Source: Didymella arachidicola
Lineage: Eukaryota; Ascomycota; Dothideomycetes; Pleosporales; Didymellaceae
DNA length: 64,000 nt
Assembly (NCBI GenBank): GCA_016630955.3
Contig: CM049997.1
Location: 1,364,001 to 1,428,000 of the forward strand
Direction of reading: 5' to 3'
Below the pieces are notes generated by a model that was given only the letters and a program-made list of their open reading frames with translations, ran no database searches and was not told where the DNA came from. The translations under genes were made by a program, and so were the position numbers. This document shows, piece by piece, positions 20,470-32,253 of this stretch. Every line of letters begins with the position of its first letter. The first letter of the stretch is position 1.

Positions 20470-21744
20470 TCACAAACGAGCCAGTGGGCCGTCCTTTCTC
20501 GCAATGCCTAATGCTGACTTGCCGATATCTGCGACCGAGTTGCATCCTGTTAACTGCATGCATCGTCGGAAGTCGGTATATAGAATATCCAACATCTTAC
20601 TGACACCGGCTTCACCATCGTGCTGCAGGTCTGAGTCAGTGACTGCAGTACCAGTCAACATATGAGGACCTACCGCCAAGCCCCAGACGGCCGGTCTACC
20701 AACCCAACAGCACTCTGCTCCGAGAGCCAATGCTTTGAATACGTCTTGACCTGATCTAATCCCACCGTCAATGTGAATACGGATTTGACCTGCGGCAGCC
20801 TCCACGCACTCAGGAAGCGCGTCAATAGTAGCTGGTGTTCCATCCAGCTGTCTCCCGCCGTGGTTGCTAACGATGACTCCATCACAGCCATATTCGCGGG
20901 CCAGGAGCACATCCTCCGCAGTCAGAACACCCTTAATCCAGATCTGCATATTGGTGATGGTCCTGAGCCACGGTATCTCCCTTGACCAGGAGTGATAGTC
21001 ACTGTTGAAACCCACGAACCCGGCATCATGAGTGTCAGCACGAATCTCCTCAGAAGTCCTCTCTAGCATGGGAAAAGACAGGCCTTCGGGGGTGCGAAAA
21101 TCGTTGCGATGCTCGTTGTGTCTTACGCCGAGTACTGGACTGTCAGCCGTAAGAAAGATCGCTGCACAGCCGGCATTTTCTGCTCTCTTGATGATGCGCT
21201 CCTGCTTCGCGCGATCTTTCATCGAGTACACTTGGATAGCATGACCAATCGGGGTGATGGCCCGCGAAGCGCCACAGATCTGCTCGACCGAGTAATTTGC
21301 GAAGGAAGATATTCCCATGTGGACGTTCCTTTTTGCGCAAGCCCGGCTAGTGGCCAGCTCGCCGTCTGCATGCGCCATAGCTTGAATCCCTGCCGGCGAT
21401 ACGCATAGCGGGAAGTCGATTCTCTTCCCAAGGACTTCCACGCTTGTGTCTACTGTTGAAACATCTCGAAGAACTCGAGGACGTAGCTTGTACTTCTTAT
21501 ATGCCTCAGAATTATCTGCAACGGTGATCTGATCTGTGGAGCCTGAGTTATAGAATTCTGGATTTGTCAGCTGCAATGTTCCTTCTTTCCCTGTAGGACC
21601 TTCAGTGGAGTGGGTCCGTGGAGGAACTGACGAACCTCGAACACCAATGGGAAGTTTAGCGGAAGCGGCATCTCTCAGATCATCAATGCTAAGAAGTACA
21701 GGTTCTGATACAGAAACACACTTCTTCTCAAATTTCTCAGCCAT
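20470..21744 (-). CDS. FMN-dependent 2-hydroxyacid dehydrogenase/oxidase
   Basis: Exons 21744..21636 and 21557..20470, giving 398 residues. The family (glycolate oxidase, lactate oxidase, mandelate dehydrogenase) oxidises 2-hydroxyacids to 2-oxoacids using FMN. Seen: VSPAGIQAMAHADGE, the substrate and flavin loops, IWIKGVLTAEDV, SNHGGRQLDG with the catalytic His, and IHIDGGIRSGQDVFKALALGA for FMN phosphate binding. The 78-base intron (21558-21635) has GT-AG borders, no stop and a length divisible by three. Retaining it would insert 26 residues; removing it gives LPIGVREFYNSGSTDQIT, the usual family sequence. The gene converges with the upstream esterase, 164 bases apart. Substrate unknown; no mitochondrial presequence or cytochrome b5 domain. 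Confidence 0.9.
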   Translation of the reverse strand: MAEKFEKKCVSVSEPVLLSIDDLRDAASAKLPIGVRGSSVPPRTHSTEGPTGKEGTLQLTNPEFYNSGSTDQITVADNSEAYKKYKLRPRVLRDVSTVDTSVEVLGKRIDFPLCVSPAGIQAMAHADGELATSRACAKRNVHMGISSFANYSVEQICGASRAITPIGHAIQVYSMKDRAKQERIIKRAENAGCAAIFLTADSPVLGVRHNEHRNDFRTPEGLSFPMLERTSEEIRADTHDAGFVGFNSDYHSWSREIPWLRTITNMQIWIKGVLTAEDVLLAREYGCDGVIVSNHGGRQLDGTPATIDALPECVEAAAGQIRIHIDGGIRSGQDVFKALALGAECCWVGRPAVWGLAVGPHMLTGTAVTDSDLQHDGEAGVSKMLDILYTDFRRCMQLTGCNSVADIGKSALGIARKDGPLARL

Positions 21745-22028
21745 GATAAGTGCCTTCGTAGTTTGCTAATTCAGCGCGTATGTGAGAGTCATGTTAATCC
21801 TGGCCATTCCCACCGACTTCGGAATCTTATCGCACTAGCGCGACCAGCGTAAGGCGCAGAGCATGCGGGGTATTGACTCTCATAATCTAAGGTCTTACTA
21901 TAGCTGATTAGCAATCACTAAACAGGTAGAGCGTAGGAGATCTTGAAATCTGCCCACAGTATATTATTATAGGCATCCCCATTCATCTTCGTTGAGACGC
22001 CAACAGACATCCTAAATTCGCTTCAAGA

Positions 22029-22529
22029 ATGTCCGACAGAAGAACCGCGATCCTCTCTTCAAATGCTCCTTCGCCGCCATCATTTTTATCACAAGCCGTT
22101 CGTGACGGAAACCTTGTCTTTTGTTCGGGTCAGATAGGTGTTGATCCGATTGTTGGTGCACTAGTGTCTGGCACAGTACAAGATCGAACAGTACGCAGCC
22201 TACGTTCTCCATCCAAAGCAATACGCGTTAACTTGCACAGCGCCAAGTCCTCAATAACTTGTCTGCTGTTCTTGAGAGCGCAGGATCGAGTCTCGACCTA
22301 GTGAACAAAGTCAACATCTTCTTGGTCGAACCAAACGACTTCACACAGATGAATGAGATCTACGAGACTTTCTTCAAAGATCCTAAGCCGGTATGTGCGG
22401 CAAGACTCTTTTCGAAATCAAGCCTAATAATGGTAGGCGAGAACATGTGTTTTCGTCAAAGCATTGCCTCTCGGTACTGATGTAGAGATTGAATGTGTTG
22501 CGAAGGTTGGCGACCAGTCAAAGCTTTGA
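22029..22529 (+). CDS. RidA/YjgF/UK114 family protein
   Basis: Three exons: 22029..22190, 22241..22390, 22437..22529, giving 134 residues. RidA proteins hydrolyse reactive enamine/imine intermediates released by PLP enzymes such as threonine dehydratase; others act in unrelated pathways. Seen: PSPPSFLSQAVRDGNLVFCSGQIGVD, the core VNKVNIFLVEPNDFTQMNEIYETFF, and ARTCVFVKALPLGTDVEIEC with the family's conserved Arg. Both introns are about 50 bases and phase 0. No mitochondrial presequence is visible. The 5' end is 284 bases from the divergent FMN dehydrogenase, which could allow shared regulation. Confidence 0.92.
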
Positions 22530-22908
22530 GAAGCTATCCACTTGTGCCTTGGAAGACAGATGAGAAGATGGAGTCAGCACTTCGATAAGTCATGAGTAAG
22601 CTCGATATATAAGCGAGATGAGCAGGGGAAACCAGAGCTGCGCTGTCGTTCGGCCTTTGGATCGGCCTTTGAAACGTGACAGGGATCTCCTTATACTTTA
22701 GCTTACATAAGAGCCGCATGATGGGATAACCTTGATGCGACATGACCCCAAGAGTTAACAATAATAAAACTAAGAAGTGAAGTGATATTCGTTGGGCATG
22801 GGGCATACAATCAATATCAAGTACAGCGTGGAGTAAAGCGTAACAAGTGGTTCTAATATCGCATTCAGCCCAGGGTTCGTTCCCAGCAGTTCAATATCAT
22901 TACTACGT
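22530..22908. other. Intergenic, 3' ends of convergent genes
   Basis: The stretch of about 380 bases lies between the 3' ends of the RidA gene (plus) and the maltose permease (minus). No gene or repeat seen. Confidence 0.6.
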
Positions 22909-24640
22909 CTATGCCATATCCTTGGAACTGATGGCCTCGAGGTGGGTGTGTGCGCCCTTCTCCATGCCATAATCGGAACCAGAATCGCCTTGACTGTGAA
23001 AGCTATCGACAGTGGTAGAAGCGAAGTTTCGAGCGGGCACTTTCCTCTCAAAGAGGATGTCGAGCTCGGCGTATGTGCGGCCCTTGGGCTCAGGCAGGCG
23101 GAAGAATGCCCAGACGAAGCAGAGGAAGCAAGTACCAGCGTAAAAGAAACCAGTCTTAGCACCCCAGTTCTGCCTATTGTCAGTAATCAATTTTCGAATT
23201 TAAGCAAAGATAACTTACCCATGCACCAGGATTCAGCATGCGCGGAGTCAACACGTTGCCGACGCAGGAAGCAACGTTGTAGAAGTTACGAGCTAAGACG
23301 ACAGTCTTCTGGCGAAGGCGGGTAGAGGGGATTTCGGCGACAATGGCGTAGCAAACAGGCCCGACAGTGACGTTGTAGACGCAGGCAAATGTAAGAAGAA
23401 GGGCACCAATGGCCCACTGAGCGCCAGAGTTATCTCTGTTAACGGTACCACAAGCTCCGATAACAACGAGAATAGTCACCATGGCCAAATCGCCGCAAAC
23501 GTAGAGTGTGCGACGTCCGACACGTGGAATGAGAGTCCAGGCAATGAAGACACCAACAGCGCCAATAGCGTACTGACCAAGAGACATGGAGAAGGAGTTC
23601 GATGCATCGAGACCGGCCTGGATGAAGAAGTAGGTAGAGTTTCCGATGAGAGCAGCACCACAGAAAGCTTGTGTAAACCAGGTCATGCAAGCGATCTCAG
23701 TGCGGCGAAGGTCCGTTCCGCGGAAGCAGTCAAGGTAAGAAGTTCCCTCGGAGACAGCCTTCTCAAGTTCGTTGGTGTGACGCATCATGGCGATGGTCTC
23801 ATCGGCGTTGAAGTCGGGGTGCTTGTCGGCGGATGTGAGGCGTTTGAGCATGAACTTCGCGGCCTCATCGCGGCCCTTGCGGACCAACCACCAAGGCGAC
23901 TCAGGAGCGAAGTAGATGCCAATGAAAATGGGAGTCGGCCAGAGCCACTGCAGAGCATAGGGAATACGGTAGGCCCACTGGTCGGGGCGAAGCGCAACGC
24001 CCTTGAGGACACCGGAAGCGAGGAACTGGCCCATGACCCAGCAGAGATTGACGTAGGTGGTGAGGATCGGACGCAGGGGAACAGGAGTGACCTCAGCAGC
24101 ATATGTGCAGGTAAGGGTCTGGAATACACCCCACGGAATACCGCAACAGATGAGACCAACAAGAAGCATCTCGATGTTTTGCGCGAAGAAGACGATGAAG
24201 ATGAAGAGATTGACGGCGAAGAGGGCACCCATCATAGTTTTCCTGTAGCCGAAGCGATCCGCGATGTAACCGTTAAGCAGAAGACCGAAGAACTCTCCAA
24301 CAAAGGCACCGTTGGTAAGACCGGATTGCCACGCGGCGGTGATTTCCCAGTCTCCGTTGGGGAGCTGAGAGCCATAGCGCTCCTTGAAGGCGGGAGCGGC
24401 GAACAGAGAATTGATGAGGACCTTGTCGAACCCCTCCATTATAATAGCGGTGGAGAGCAAGACGGACCAGGCGACGGCCTTGGGGTAGAGGCGGATGCCC
24501 TCGCGCAGAGACATCTTCTGTTCCATTTCTGTGGCCTTGCTAGCATCATAAGCGACCTGCCTGTGATCAGGCATGGCCACAGACAGTTTGCGCTGCTGAT
24601 CGACATCGACAGCGACGACGCTGCTGTTGCGACGAGACAT
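22909..24640 (-). CDS. malP: MFS alpha-glucoside (maltose) permease
   Basis: Exons 24640..23219 and 23169..22909, giving 560 residues. It is a sugar-proton symporter of the MFS, subfamily of fungal maltose permeases (MAL31/MalP), in the plasma membrane. Seen: IIMEGFDKVLINSLFAAPAFKERYG, typical of alpha-glucoside transporters, NGYIADRFGYRKTMM (loop 2-3 motif), PESPWWLVRKGR, and PEPKGRTYAELDILFERKV near the C-terminus. About twelve hydrophobic segments fit. The start MSRRNSSVV at 24640 is the first ATG; the frame is open upstream from a TTG at 24709 only. The 49-base intron uses the acceptor that gives NWGAKTGFFYAG. It is divergent from the maltase across about 1.07 kb. The symbol follows the Aspergillus oryzae cluster by position and family. 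Confidence 0.9.
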
Positions 24641-25710
24641 GGTGGCGGCGGTGTTGATGGGGTCGTTCGAGGCTTGTCCAAGAAAGAAGAAGGAGGACTT
24701 CAAGGTCAACTAAGACCTCTTGTGTTCAGAGCTTGATGATGATCCTCTGTTCGGGTGGCCTTGAGGTTGTCTTATAGAATTGCTCGAGCTGTAGCACGCG
24801 TGTCTCATGCCATGTCCATGCTCCCGCCAAGTGAGTGAATACCAATGGTGTCGTGAGGAGAATGACGCGGGGAGACAGGCGAGGACTGGGGGCGTCGAAG
24901 CCACGCCCGCTGCAATTCTGCACAACCTGATCTCCATCCGGGGATAGCCTGATTCTTAGTCTGGGGGAGAGGCGCCGACGGTCCAGCCCAGCAGAAAAGG
25001 GTTGGCGGGAGGGAAGGTTTCGATTCGCCCAAGGTCGGCCCGACTTTCCCAATGCTGCCGTAGTAGCTGTAAATTAACATCACGTGGGCTGCAAGATGCT
25101 AGTCCACCCCCTAGCTGCTGCCCCAGTTCCCAGCTCATCGAACTTCTGAGCTAGAAAACGAATGATGCAAGGCATGTGATTCGCACATTGTCGGCACGCT
25201 GATCTTAAGGCGTTCTTGTCATTGGTGTGCCTTCCCCGCTCCTAGCTCCCAAGCCTTTAACGCTTCGCTTAACTTCCTGAGGGGTGTGGAGAACAACAGG
25301 CATGCACCCCATCTCGACACCCCATGGAGAAGCATAGCGTTTCGTGATACTGCACCGAACGGCATCTAGCCTCCTCAGCTTGACTGCCAATATCAGCGGC
25401 CCGAGCTGTGACCAATTACAATCCCCCCGATAATCATCCCGTACCTCACGTGCAGAGAACTCAATATCAGAATGGATCCTCAACTACAGGTGAGCATCAA
25501 TCCAAACCTCGCAATCTGCTCCGCTTCACACACTGTTGGGGCCGATTTGTTGCTATAAGGGCCAGTCTCGCAAGCCACTTGACTATCAAGAGCAAAGCCT
25601 TGAATCGCTTGACTTTGCCCATCGTAAACACTCAAGTTTCGATCAAGTCTTTGCAGTTCCTTTACATCACTTGACCTACTTGCGACGTACGTTTTGAGCA
25701 CATAACTGAC
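24641..25710. promoter_or_regulatory. Divergent promoter of the permease and maltase genes
   Basis: About 1.07 kb without a supported gene. A CCAAT box lies at 25412-25416. At 25427-25441 the plus strand reads CCG, nine bases, CCG, that is CGG-N9-CGG on the minus strand. Yeast Mal63 is reported to bind half-sites spaced by nine bases, while Aspergillus AmyR prefers CGG-N8-CGG. The assignment as regulator site is inference. Confidence 0.35.
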
Positions 25711-27490
25711 ATGACTGTCACACAGAAACCTTGGTGGAAGGACGGCGTCGTCTACCAGATCTACCCCGCCTCCTTCAAGGACTCCAACGGCGATGGCGTA
25801 GGTGACTTCCAAGGTATCATATCTGAATTGGACTACATCCGCTCGATTGGTGTTGATATCATCTGGATCTGCCCCATGTACGACAGCCCCCAAGTTGATA
25901 TGGGTTATGACATCCGCAACTATGAAGACGTGTACGCGCCATACGGCACGCTCGACGATATGCAGAGGTTGATCGACGAGACACATGCACACGGTATGCG
26001 TATCATCCTCGACCTGGTCGTCAATCACACATCAAACCTGGTAAGTCTGGGCCCCGTTCGTCGAGAAGGAAGCAACTAATGGACTTCAGCATGAGTGGTT
26101 CCTTGAGTCTCGCTCATCGAAAGACAATCCCAAGCGTGACTGGTATATCTGGCGCCCCGCCCGCTATGTGGATGGCGAGCGCAAGCCTCCTAACAACTGG
26201 GTTTCGAACTTCACAGGCAGCGTGTGGGAATGGGACGAGCACACACAGGAGTACTACCTGCACCTGTTCTGTCCTGAGCAACCTGACTTGAACTGGGAGA
26301 ACGAAGAGACCCGCAAGGCCATTTACAAGTCCGCCATGGAGTTTTGGCTCGACCGCGGCGTCGATGGCTTCCGCGTTGACACAGTCAACATGTACAGCAA
26401 GGGCGAGATGCTCGATGCTCCAATCACAGATCCAGGCTCAGAGTGGCAGTTTGCAGGCTACGAGTACTGCAATGGCCCGCGCATGCGTGAGTTTCTTGGT
26501 GAGATGAATGAGGTCCTCGACAGGTACGATGCCATGACCGTGGGCGAATGTCCCCACACCAAAGACATGGCGCGTGTGCTGGAGTACGTCTCGGCCAAGG
26601 AGAAGCAGTTGAATATGGTTTTCCAGTTCGACGTTGTCGACGTTGGTCAAGGACCGTACAAGTTCCAAACTACGCCACGCAACTGGATTCTCCCTCAATT
26701 CAAGGAGGCCATCGCGCGGACTCAAGATCTTATCCGTGGAAACGACGGCTGGACGACCGTCTTCCTCGAGAATCACGATCAATCGCGCTCCATCACACGC
26801 TTCACTTCAGATGCGCCTGAGCACCGTGTCGCTGGCGGCAAGATGCTAAGTCTGATGATGTGCGCTCTGTCGGGCACACTGTTCATCTACCAAGGCCAGG
26901 AACTGGGCATGACCAACTTCCCCAAGACATGGAGTATGGACGAGTACAAAGACGTGGACAGCTCGAACTACTATAAGATGGTTGCGCGCCGCACCAACAA
27001 CGACCCAGACGCGCTGGAAGCCGCGCATACCTCTCTTCAGCACTTGGCGCGTGACCACGCGCGAGTTCCCCTGAGCTGGAGCACAGGACCTACAAACGGG
27101 TTCTCGCCCCCTGACGCAAAGGAGAAGCCATGGATGCGGCCGCTCGAGGACGCAGACGTCTGCAACGCAAAACAGCAGCAGGGTGACAAGAACTCTGTGC
27201 TGGCATACTGGAAGCGCATGCTGGGAGTGCGAAAGCAGTACAATGATCTGCTCGTGCACGGAGAGTACGACGATCTTGACGTCGCGAACGGTGACTTCTT
27301 TGTTTTTACGAAGACGTGGAAGGGCAAGAAGGCGTTTGTCATCTGTAACTTCACAGACAAGAAGCAGGGACTGTACGTGCCAACGCAGGTCAATAACATT
27401 AAAAGGGATCTACTTATCAGCAGCGTCAACGAGCCAGTAGAAGAAGAGTTGGCGGCCTGGGAGGGCAGGATTTACTTGCTTGCAAACTAG
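25711..27490 (+). CDS. malT: Intracellular maltase (GH13 alpha-glucosidase)
   Basis: Exons 25711..26040 and 26090..27490, giving 576 residues. It hydrolyses maltose and related alpha-glucosides to glucose. No signal peptide is present, so it acts in the cytosol after uptake. GH13 motifs in order: DLVVNHTSN (around residue 105, split by the 49-base phase-0 intron), GFRVDTVN with nucleophile Asp207, MTVGECPH with acid/base Glu263, and FLENHDQSR with the transition-state Asp340. The length equals fungal and yeast maltases. It sits between the divergent permease and the convergent Zn2Cys6 regulator, as in the Aspergillus oryzae MAL cluster. Confidence 0.95.
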
Positions 27491-27613
27491 TGGTCTGTGG
27501 ATTGGAGCATCCGTTTGCGCTAGATAGAATGCATCGTGCACCGCAGGTATATACACGATTCTTGCGACAAATTCTTCCAGCCAAAAAGTCTGACCCTTGC
27601 CGATCGAAACGAC

Positions 27614-29396
27614 CTAGGAGGAGTGGAAATGTGCCGTAGATAACCTTCTCGATATGTGATTCCAGGTAGCGAGTTGACCAACCCTGACCTCTCTCGAGAT
27701 GCCCACACCCCCAGTCTGCACTTGTCCCAAAGCTTGTTCGTCTGCCATCTCCTCGAGCCCCGCAGCCGTTTTAGACTGCGCCACTTGATACCAGGGATCG
27801 TTTGCGCAAGGGCTTTGCAGATCCAGCGGCAAATTCGGCGAGCTCGCGTTGCTGACTGCCTCCGGGAACATGGTTTGCAAGCGCTCAAGCTTCTCCAGTA
27901 GAATACTCCTGCGCGTAGCATCGAGTTGGGGCAGTAGCAGCACGAAGTCAAGGATAAAGAGGAAGTCGTCTATGCGCAGCGCTGTCTCTTCCAGTGTAGC
28001 TGCAGGAATGTGGATCAACACATCCGCGATGGTGTCAGTGATTTCGAAAAGCTTCTGTGTGATCGAGCTCCCGTGTACCTCAATGTCCCTTCGAGACATA
28101 CTGGACAGCTGGTGGCGCAGAGACTGCGATAATCGGACAGGAAAGAGGAGGGACAAGCACTCCTTTGACGATCGCGACGAAAGCAGTGTCTGGCCCATGG
28201 CGAGCCGCCAAACTAGTGTGCGGAGCCATTCGCGTGTGATAGTCAGGTCTGCGCGCTGCATCATGGAAAGGTTTGCTAGCTCGAGCGCATCGGCTTCCGG
28301 GTCGCCCTCGAGCTCGCGCGATTTGGCCTCGACCCAGGTACTTGTGACGGGGCCGGTTTGGCCAGCCGCACCAAGCCAGCTGCTGAGAAACTCGGTGTCG
28401 AGCAGACGAAAAAGCTTGATAATCTGAATAAAACCCTCGTGAACCTGCACAGGGATAGTGGGATCATCTTCAGGTAGAGTATAAAGTGGTAACATGATGG
28501 CCTGACGGTAGTCCAAAATTGCGAGGAAGCGCTCATGAATGTACGCTTGCCAATACAAACGCTGGCGTCTCGATCTCTCAGGGACTGTCAGATTTGTGAC
28601 GTGCTCCGGATTGTCAATACGGAGGAGCTGAATGGCGCTGATTGCATCCCTCATCCAGTGGAACGCTGCGTCGCTGCCCTGTAAACTCATAAGGCAGTTG
28701 TGTATAAATATTGACTGCATCGCTCGTATGACAGATGAGTGATGCTGCTTATGTGGTGGCTTCATTGTATCGATCGATAAGTCCATAAGGTTTTCGATGG
28801 TCTGCACCACCTCGTCTGTCCTTCGATCTCCATATCGCGTCAAGTTGAGGGTACAGCCACCGAAGGAATATATGAAGGACCGCATCTCTTGGTCATGATC
28901 CATTGAGTCGATGTAATGTCGCAGCTCATTTTCAGCAATGACTGGCTGCACAGGGTAGACTCCTTCCATGTAGTCCGGTATGAGGTCCAAGAAGAAGGCT
29001 TTGCTATACTGGGGTGCAATAGGAGACTCGGGTGAAGCTGATCGAAATAAGTATACTCATACACTGAGCCTTGGAGTAAGTTGGCAGTGACGTACCTGAG
29101 CCGAAACCATTGCGGTCGAAAGCATACGTGAACCCGCTGAACGGTTGAATGTGCTGTCCATGTGCCGGCAGTATCGTTGGTGGTGAGGTCGCATTGAGAT
29201 TGTTCATTTGATTCCTGAACTCAGAGATGATATGTCCTCTCTTGCCTTGACTTCTGAGTTTGCCTGTAGCCGAGTACACGCATCTCAGCCCGAGGTGACT
29301 GCATTGTTGACATCGCTCCTGGCCATTGCACTTTACCTTACGACGCTTGCATGCATCGCATGCCTTGGAGACTCTTTTCTGAGTGGATGAATCCAT
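27614..29396 (-). CDS. malR: Zn2Cys6 transcription factor of the maltose cluster (MalR/AmyR-like)
   Basis: Exons 29396..29096 and 29037..27614, giving 574 residues. The DNA-binding domain at residues of about 13-40 reads KACDACKRRKVKCNGQERC and then QQCSHLGLRCVYS, with all six zinc Cys. The middle region holds blocks typical of AmyR/MalR regulators: AFFLDLIPDYMEGVYPVQPV, RRQRLYWQAYIHERFLAI and LPEDDPTIP. The family activates alpha-glucoside uptake and hydrolysis genes when maltose is present. It converges on the maltase with about 120 bases between stops. The position beside permease and maltase makes control of those genes likely; this is inference. Confidence 0.88.
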
Positions 29397-30251
29397 GGTA
29401 ACGGATCATGGTCTGCAGGGAAATGCTCTTGTAAAGACCCATGGGGTGCGAGCGCTGAGGTGCGGGAAGGTCAGATTGTGGAGTGCGGAGAAACCGGAGA
29501 GCTAGTGCTTTTTCGGCCTACCCTCGACTCTCCTAATTCGCTCAGTAGTCTCCATTTCCATATTGACATGCAGACACGTGCAGGAGGCAGGTACTAGAAT
29601 GATGCATGGAAGCAGGGGTGCGGTGTATGTACGAACGGGCATGATCTCTGAGGGGGCAATTCTAACGAACCTTGGAATATGCAGCAGCTGAGCATGGCGC
29701 CTTCCCGTCGACCACATGGTGAACACATGCGCGACTGGATGCAGGCAAAACCAGGTGAACGGTCATATGCATAATCTCCACAGAATGTTCTCGCATCCGA
29801 AACGACGCCATTAAAAGTCTGCACACCTTTAGCAGCCGCGTTCTGACTGCGTACATGTCAAGCATGTCACCGGTTGAGCTCGGCCATGACTGCCTCAAAG
29901 AGTCAAAAACGGCGTGGAGCCGTGACCGAGCAAATCTCGCGCCATAGTCTAGAAATGCCGTAGCGCAGTGATCGTCTGAAAGTCAAATGTGTTCCCTTTA
30001 GCGTTGGCTTTAGCATTGTTACCCTCAGGATGACTATAATGACAAACAGTAGTCAAGATTGTGGTAGCGTCCGCTGTTGCGAAAGATAATGCATGGCAAT
30101 TAAAGGTGATGAGAAAGACTGCTGTACTATGCTACGCTTCGCTGTGCTAAAGCCAAATATAGGGCGAATAATCAACGCCATACGAATCAAAATTGGTGGG
30201 GCCAAAGCTTACAACCCATGTGAAACCCAACAGTACATTTCCCTCCGAATC
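29397..30251. other. Intergenic, no supported gene
   Basis: The stretch of about 850 bases covers the promoter of the minus-strand regulator and the 3' side of CDC6. Only short overlapping frames are present. Confidence 0.55.
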
Positions 30252-32253
30252 TCAGTGGTCGTGCAGAATGCCCTTCAGAATACTGCTGCCAGCACCAGTA
30301 AGAGCGTTGTCAAGCTCGGCAGTGCCTACAGCACTTGCAACCCTGCGATCCTCGACAACAACACCAGGGAATCCACTTGTCTTCCTGCCTCTTCTACTAG
30401 GCGTACCAGCATCAGCGACCAGCGAGCCAGTCTTGCCCTCGACAGCCGATATAAGCGAGAGCGTCTCCAGGCTGCCCACGATGTCTCGGAACTCAGTGCT
30501 GGTGAGGGGATGAAGAATGTTCTCGCGCTTGCAGAGCAGCGTGTAGGCTTCGAATAACTCCTTAATAGTCGGGGCAGTGCCGTGAGATCTCGATGGTGTG
30601 CTCAGAACACTGTCGCCCGCCGAGGTGCGCTTCTTCCGCTCGATAGCTGCCAGAGAGCATAGGACAGCCTTCTGTTGAAGATTGAGGTTTTGCAGGCGCT
30701 GAGTGGTACCATTACTGAAGACTGCGGCGGTAATCTTTGCCATATGGGCGATAGTCGCCCGAGGGGCGGTCTCTACAGTGAGCTGCGCCAGAGAGGCTGC
30801 AAGCGCGTCCTGCGCTGTTTGCTTAGATGGCGATCTGACAGCAACTGGTGAGAGGTTGGGGTTCTCGACCAAAGGCGTCTTGGAGGGGGAAGGCGTAGGA
30901 GACGGTGTGATTTCAGCTGCTTTGATGGCATGCTGACTCCTTGTATCGGCCTCGATCAGATCGATGGCTCTTCGGCATATATCCAGAGCTTTGCGCAGAT
31001 CGCCTGATTGTGCAGCGACCTTCTTGGACAGGAACATAATAGCAGTCGGGTGGACGAAGGGCAGCTGATCAGATCCAGCTGGTTGCAGCGCCTTCAACTT
31101 TGATGTGATGACCGAGGAGATTTGCTGTGCGGTGTATGGCAGGAACGGAAGAAGATGAGGTTTCAAGCCACGCGCTTTCAGCCGAGGGAGGAAGCGGTCC
31201 GTGAAATCGAGGGCGTTCGCAATACCAACAAGGACTAAGCCCGAGGACTTCTGCAAAGACCATTCGAAGATGTTGTACAGCAGATCAATATCCAACTCGA
31301 GCAGGTGGTCGACCTCGTCGAATGTGACAACATAGGGCGTCTTGCGCTGTACGAACAGTCGCCTGAGTTCTTCCATCTCGTCGCCCTCGGTTATCTCGGT
31401 GATGTCCACGAACTCTTCAAGAAGCGTTCTGTATAGGTCCACGGCGTTCTTGATGCTCATGCAGTTGATGTAGCCCGTCTTTGCAGATCCATCAGCCGCA
31501 ACCGTCCGGCACACATCGTTGACGAACGCGCTCTTGCCAGTACCCGGCGGACCTGACACGTAGATGCATCCAGACTTCTTGCTTTTCGTCCGGGTGGAGA
31601 TGAAGTCGTGCAGTTCAGCACGCTCGGCGTCGCGTCCAAACAGCACCGTGGGTGCAGACCCGCGTGCGAAGACTTGGCGGGCTTCATTGTAGATCGTGGG
31701 CGCCGTACTTCGCGGTGTGCCGGATGTGTGCGGTGTACGAGGCGTCAATGGTCGACCAGCAATGATGAAGCGCCGTGAAGGGGTAACTGCGACCTTGCTA
31801 GAAAGCGCGTCGCGGTGCCGCGGTGTGGAGGGCGTATAGGCGGTTGTTTCTGTTCGAGCAGAGACTTTGGCTGGCGAGTTCTCTTTCGCAGCTGATAGTG
31901 GCAGGCGCGATAGGGCCGTCTTTGCTGGTGTTGCGCAGGTCCTCTTTCCGCGTTTCGAGCGCGGCTCTTCCTCCACCTCCTCGCCCATCTCCACGCCCAT
32001 CTCCACGTCCAAACATGGCTCAACGTGCGCATCCTGCTTTTTCGGTGTGACGAATGGGTTCTCTGTCTCTGCCTCATCAAGAATAACAAAGGCCGTCTGC
32101 CGTGTCGCGCGTTTCGAGGTGGGAGTGACGTCTGCTGAACGCGTGAGCTTCGCGTGTTCTGTGGAGAGAGAAGGGGGAGCGTCAATGGCACTTACCTAGC
32201 TTCGCTGTGCGAGCAGCACTGCGCGTTCTCTTGCCGAGCACTGTAGAGGGCAT
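30252..32253 (-). CDS. CDC6: Cell division control protein 6 (Cdc6/Cdc18), replication licensing ATPase
   Basis: Exons 32253..32196 and 32158..30252, giving 654 residues. Cdc6 with ORC and Cdt1 loads the MCM helicase on origins in G1. Seen: AAA+ Walker A GPPGTGKSAF near residue 222, Walker B YVVTFDEVDHLLE, a downstream IANALDFTDRFLPRLK sensor region, and a C-terminal winged-helix part (FSNGTTQRLQNLNLQQKAVLC). The N-terminus holds many S/T-P sites, several with a basic residue after them (TPRHR, TPSRR, TPRTP), matching the CDK-regulated N-terminus of the family. The intron is only 37 bases, short but in frame (KLEHAKLTRSADVTP). Divergent from the DUF4246 gene. Confidence 0.92.

Noticed and set aside
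23669..24736. Plus-strand open frame of 355 codons opposite the maltose permease
   Set aside because: It is the antisense shadow of a codon-biased gene; the minus-strand permease is unambiguous.
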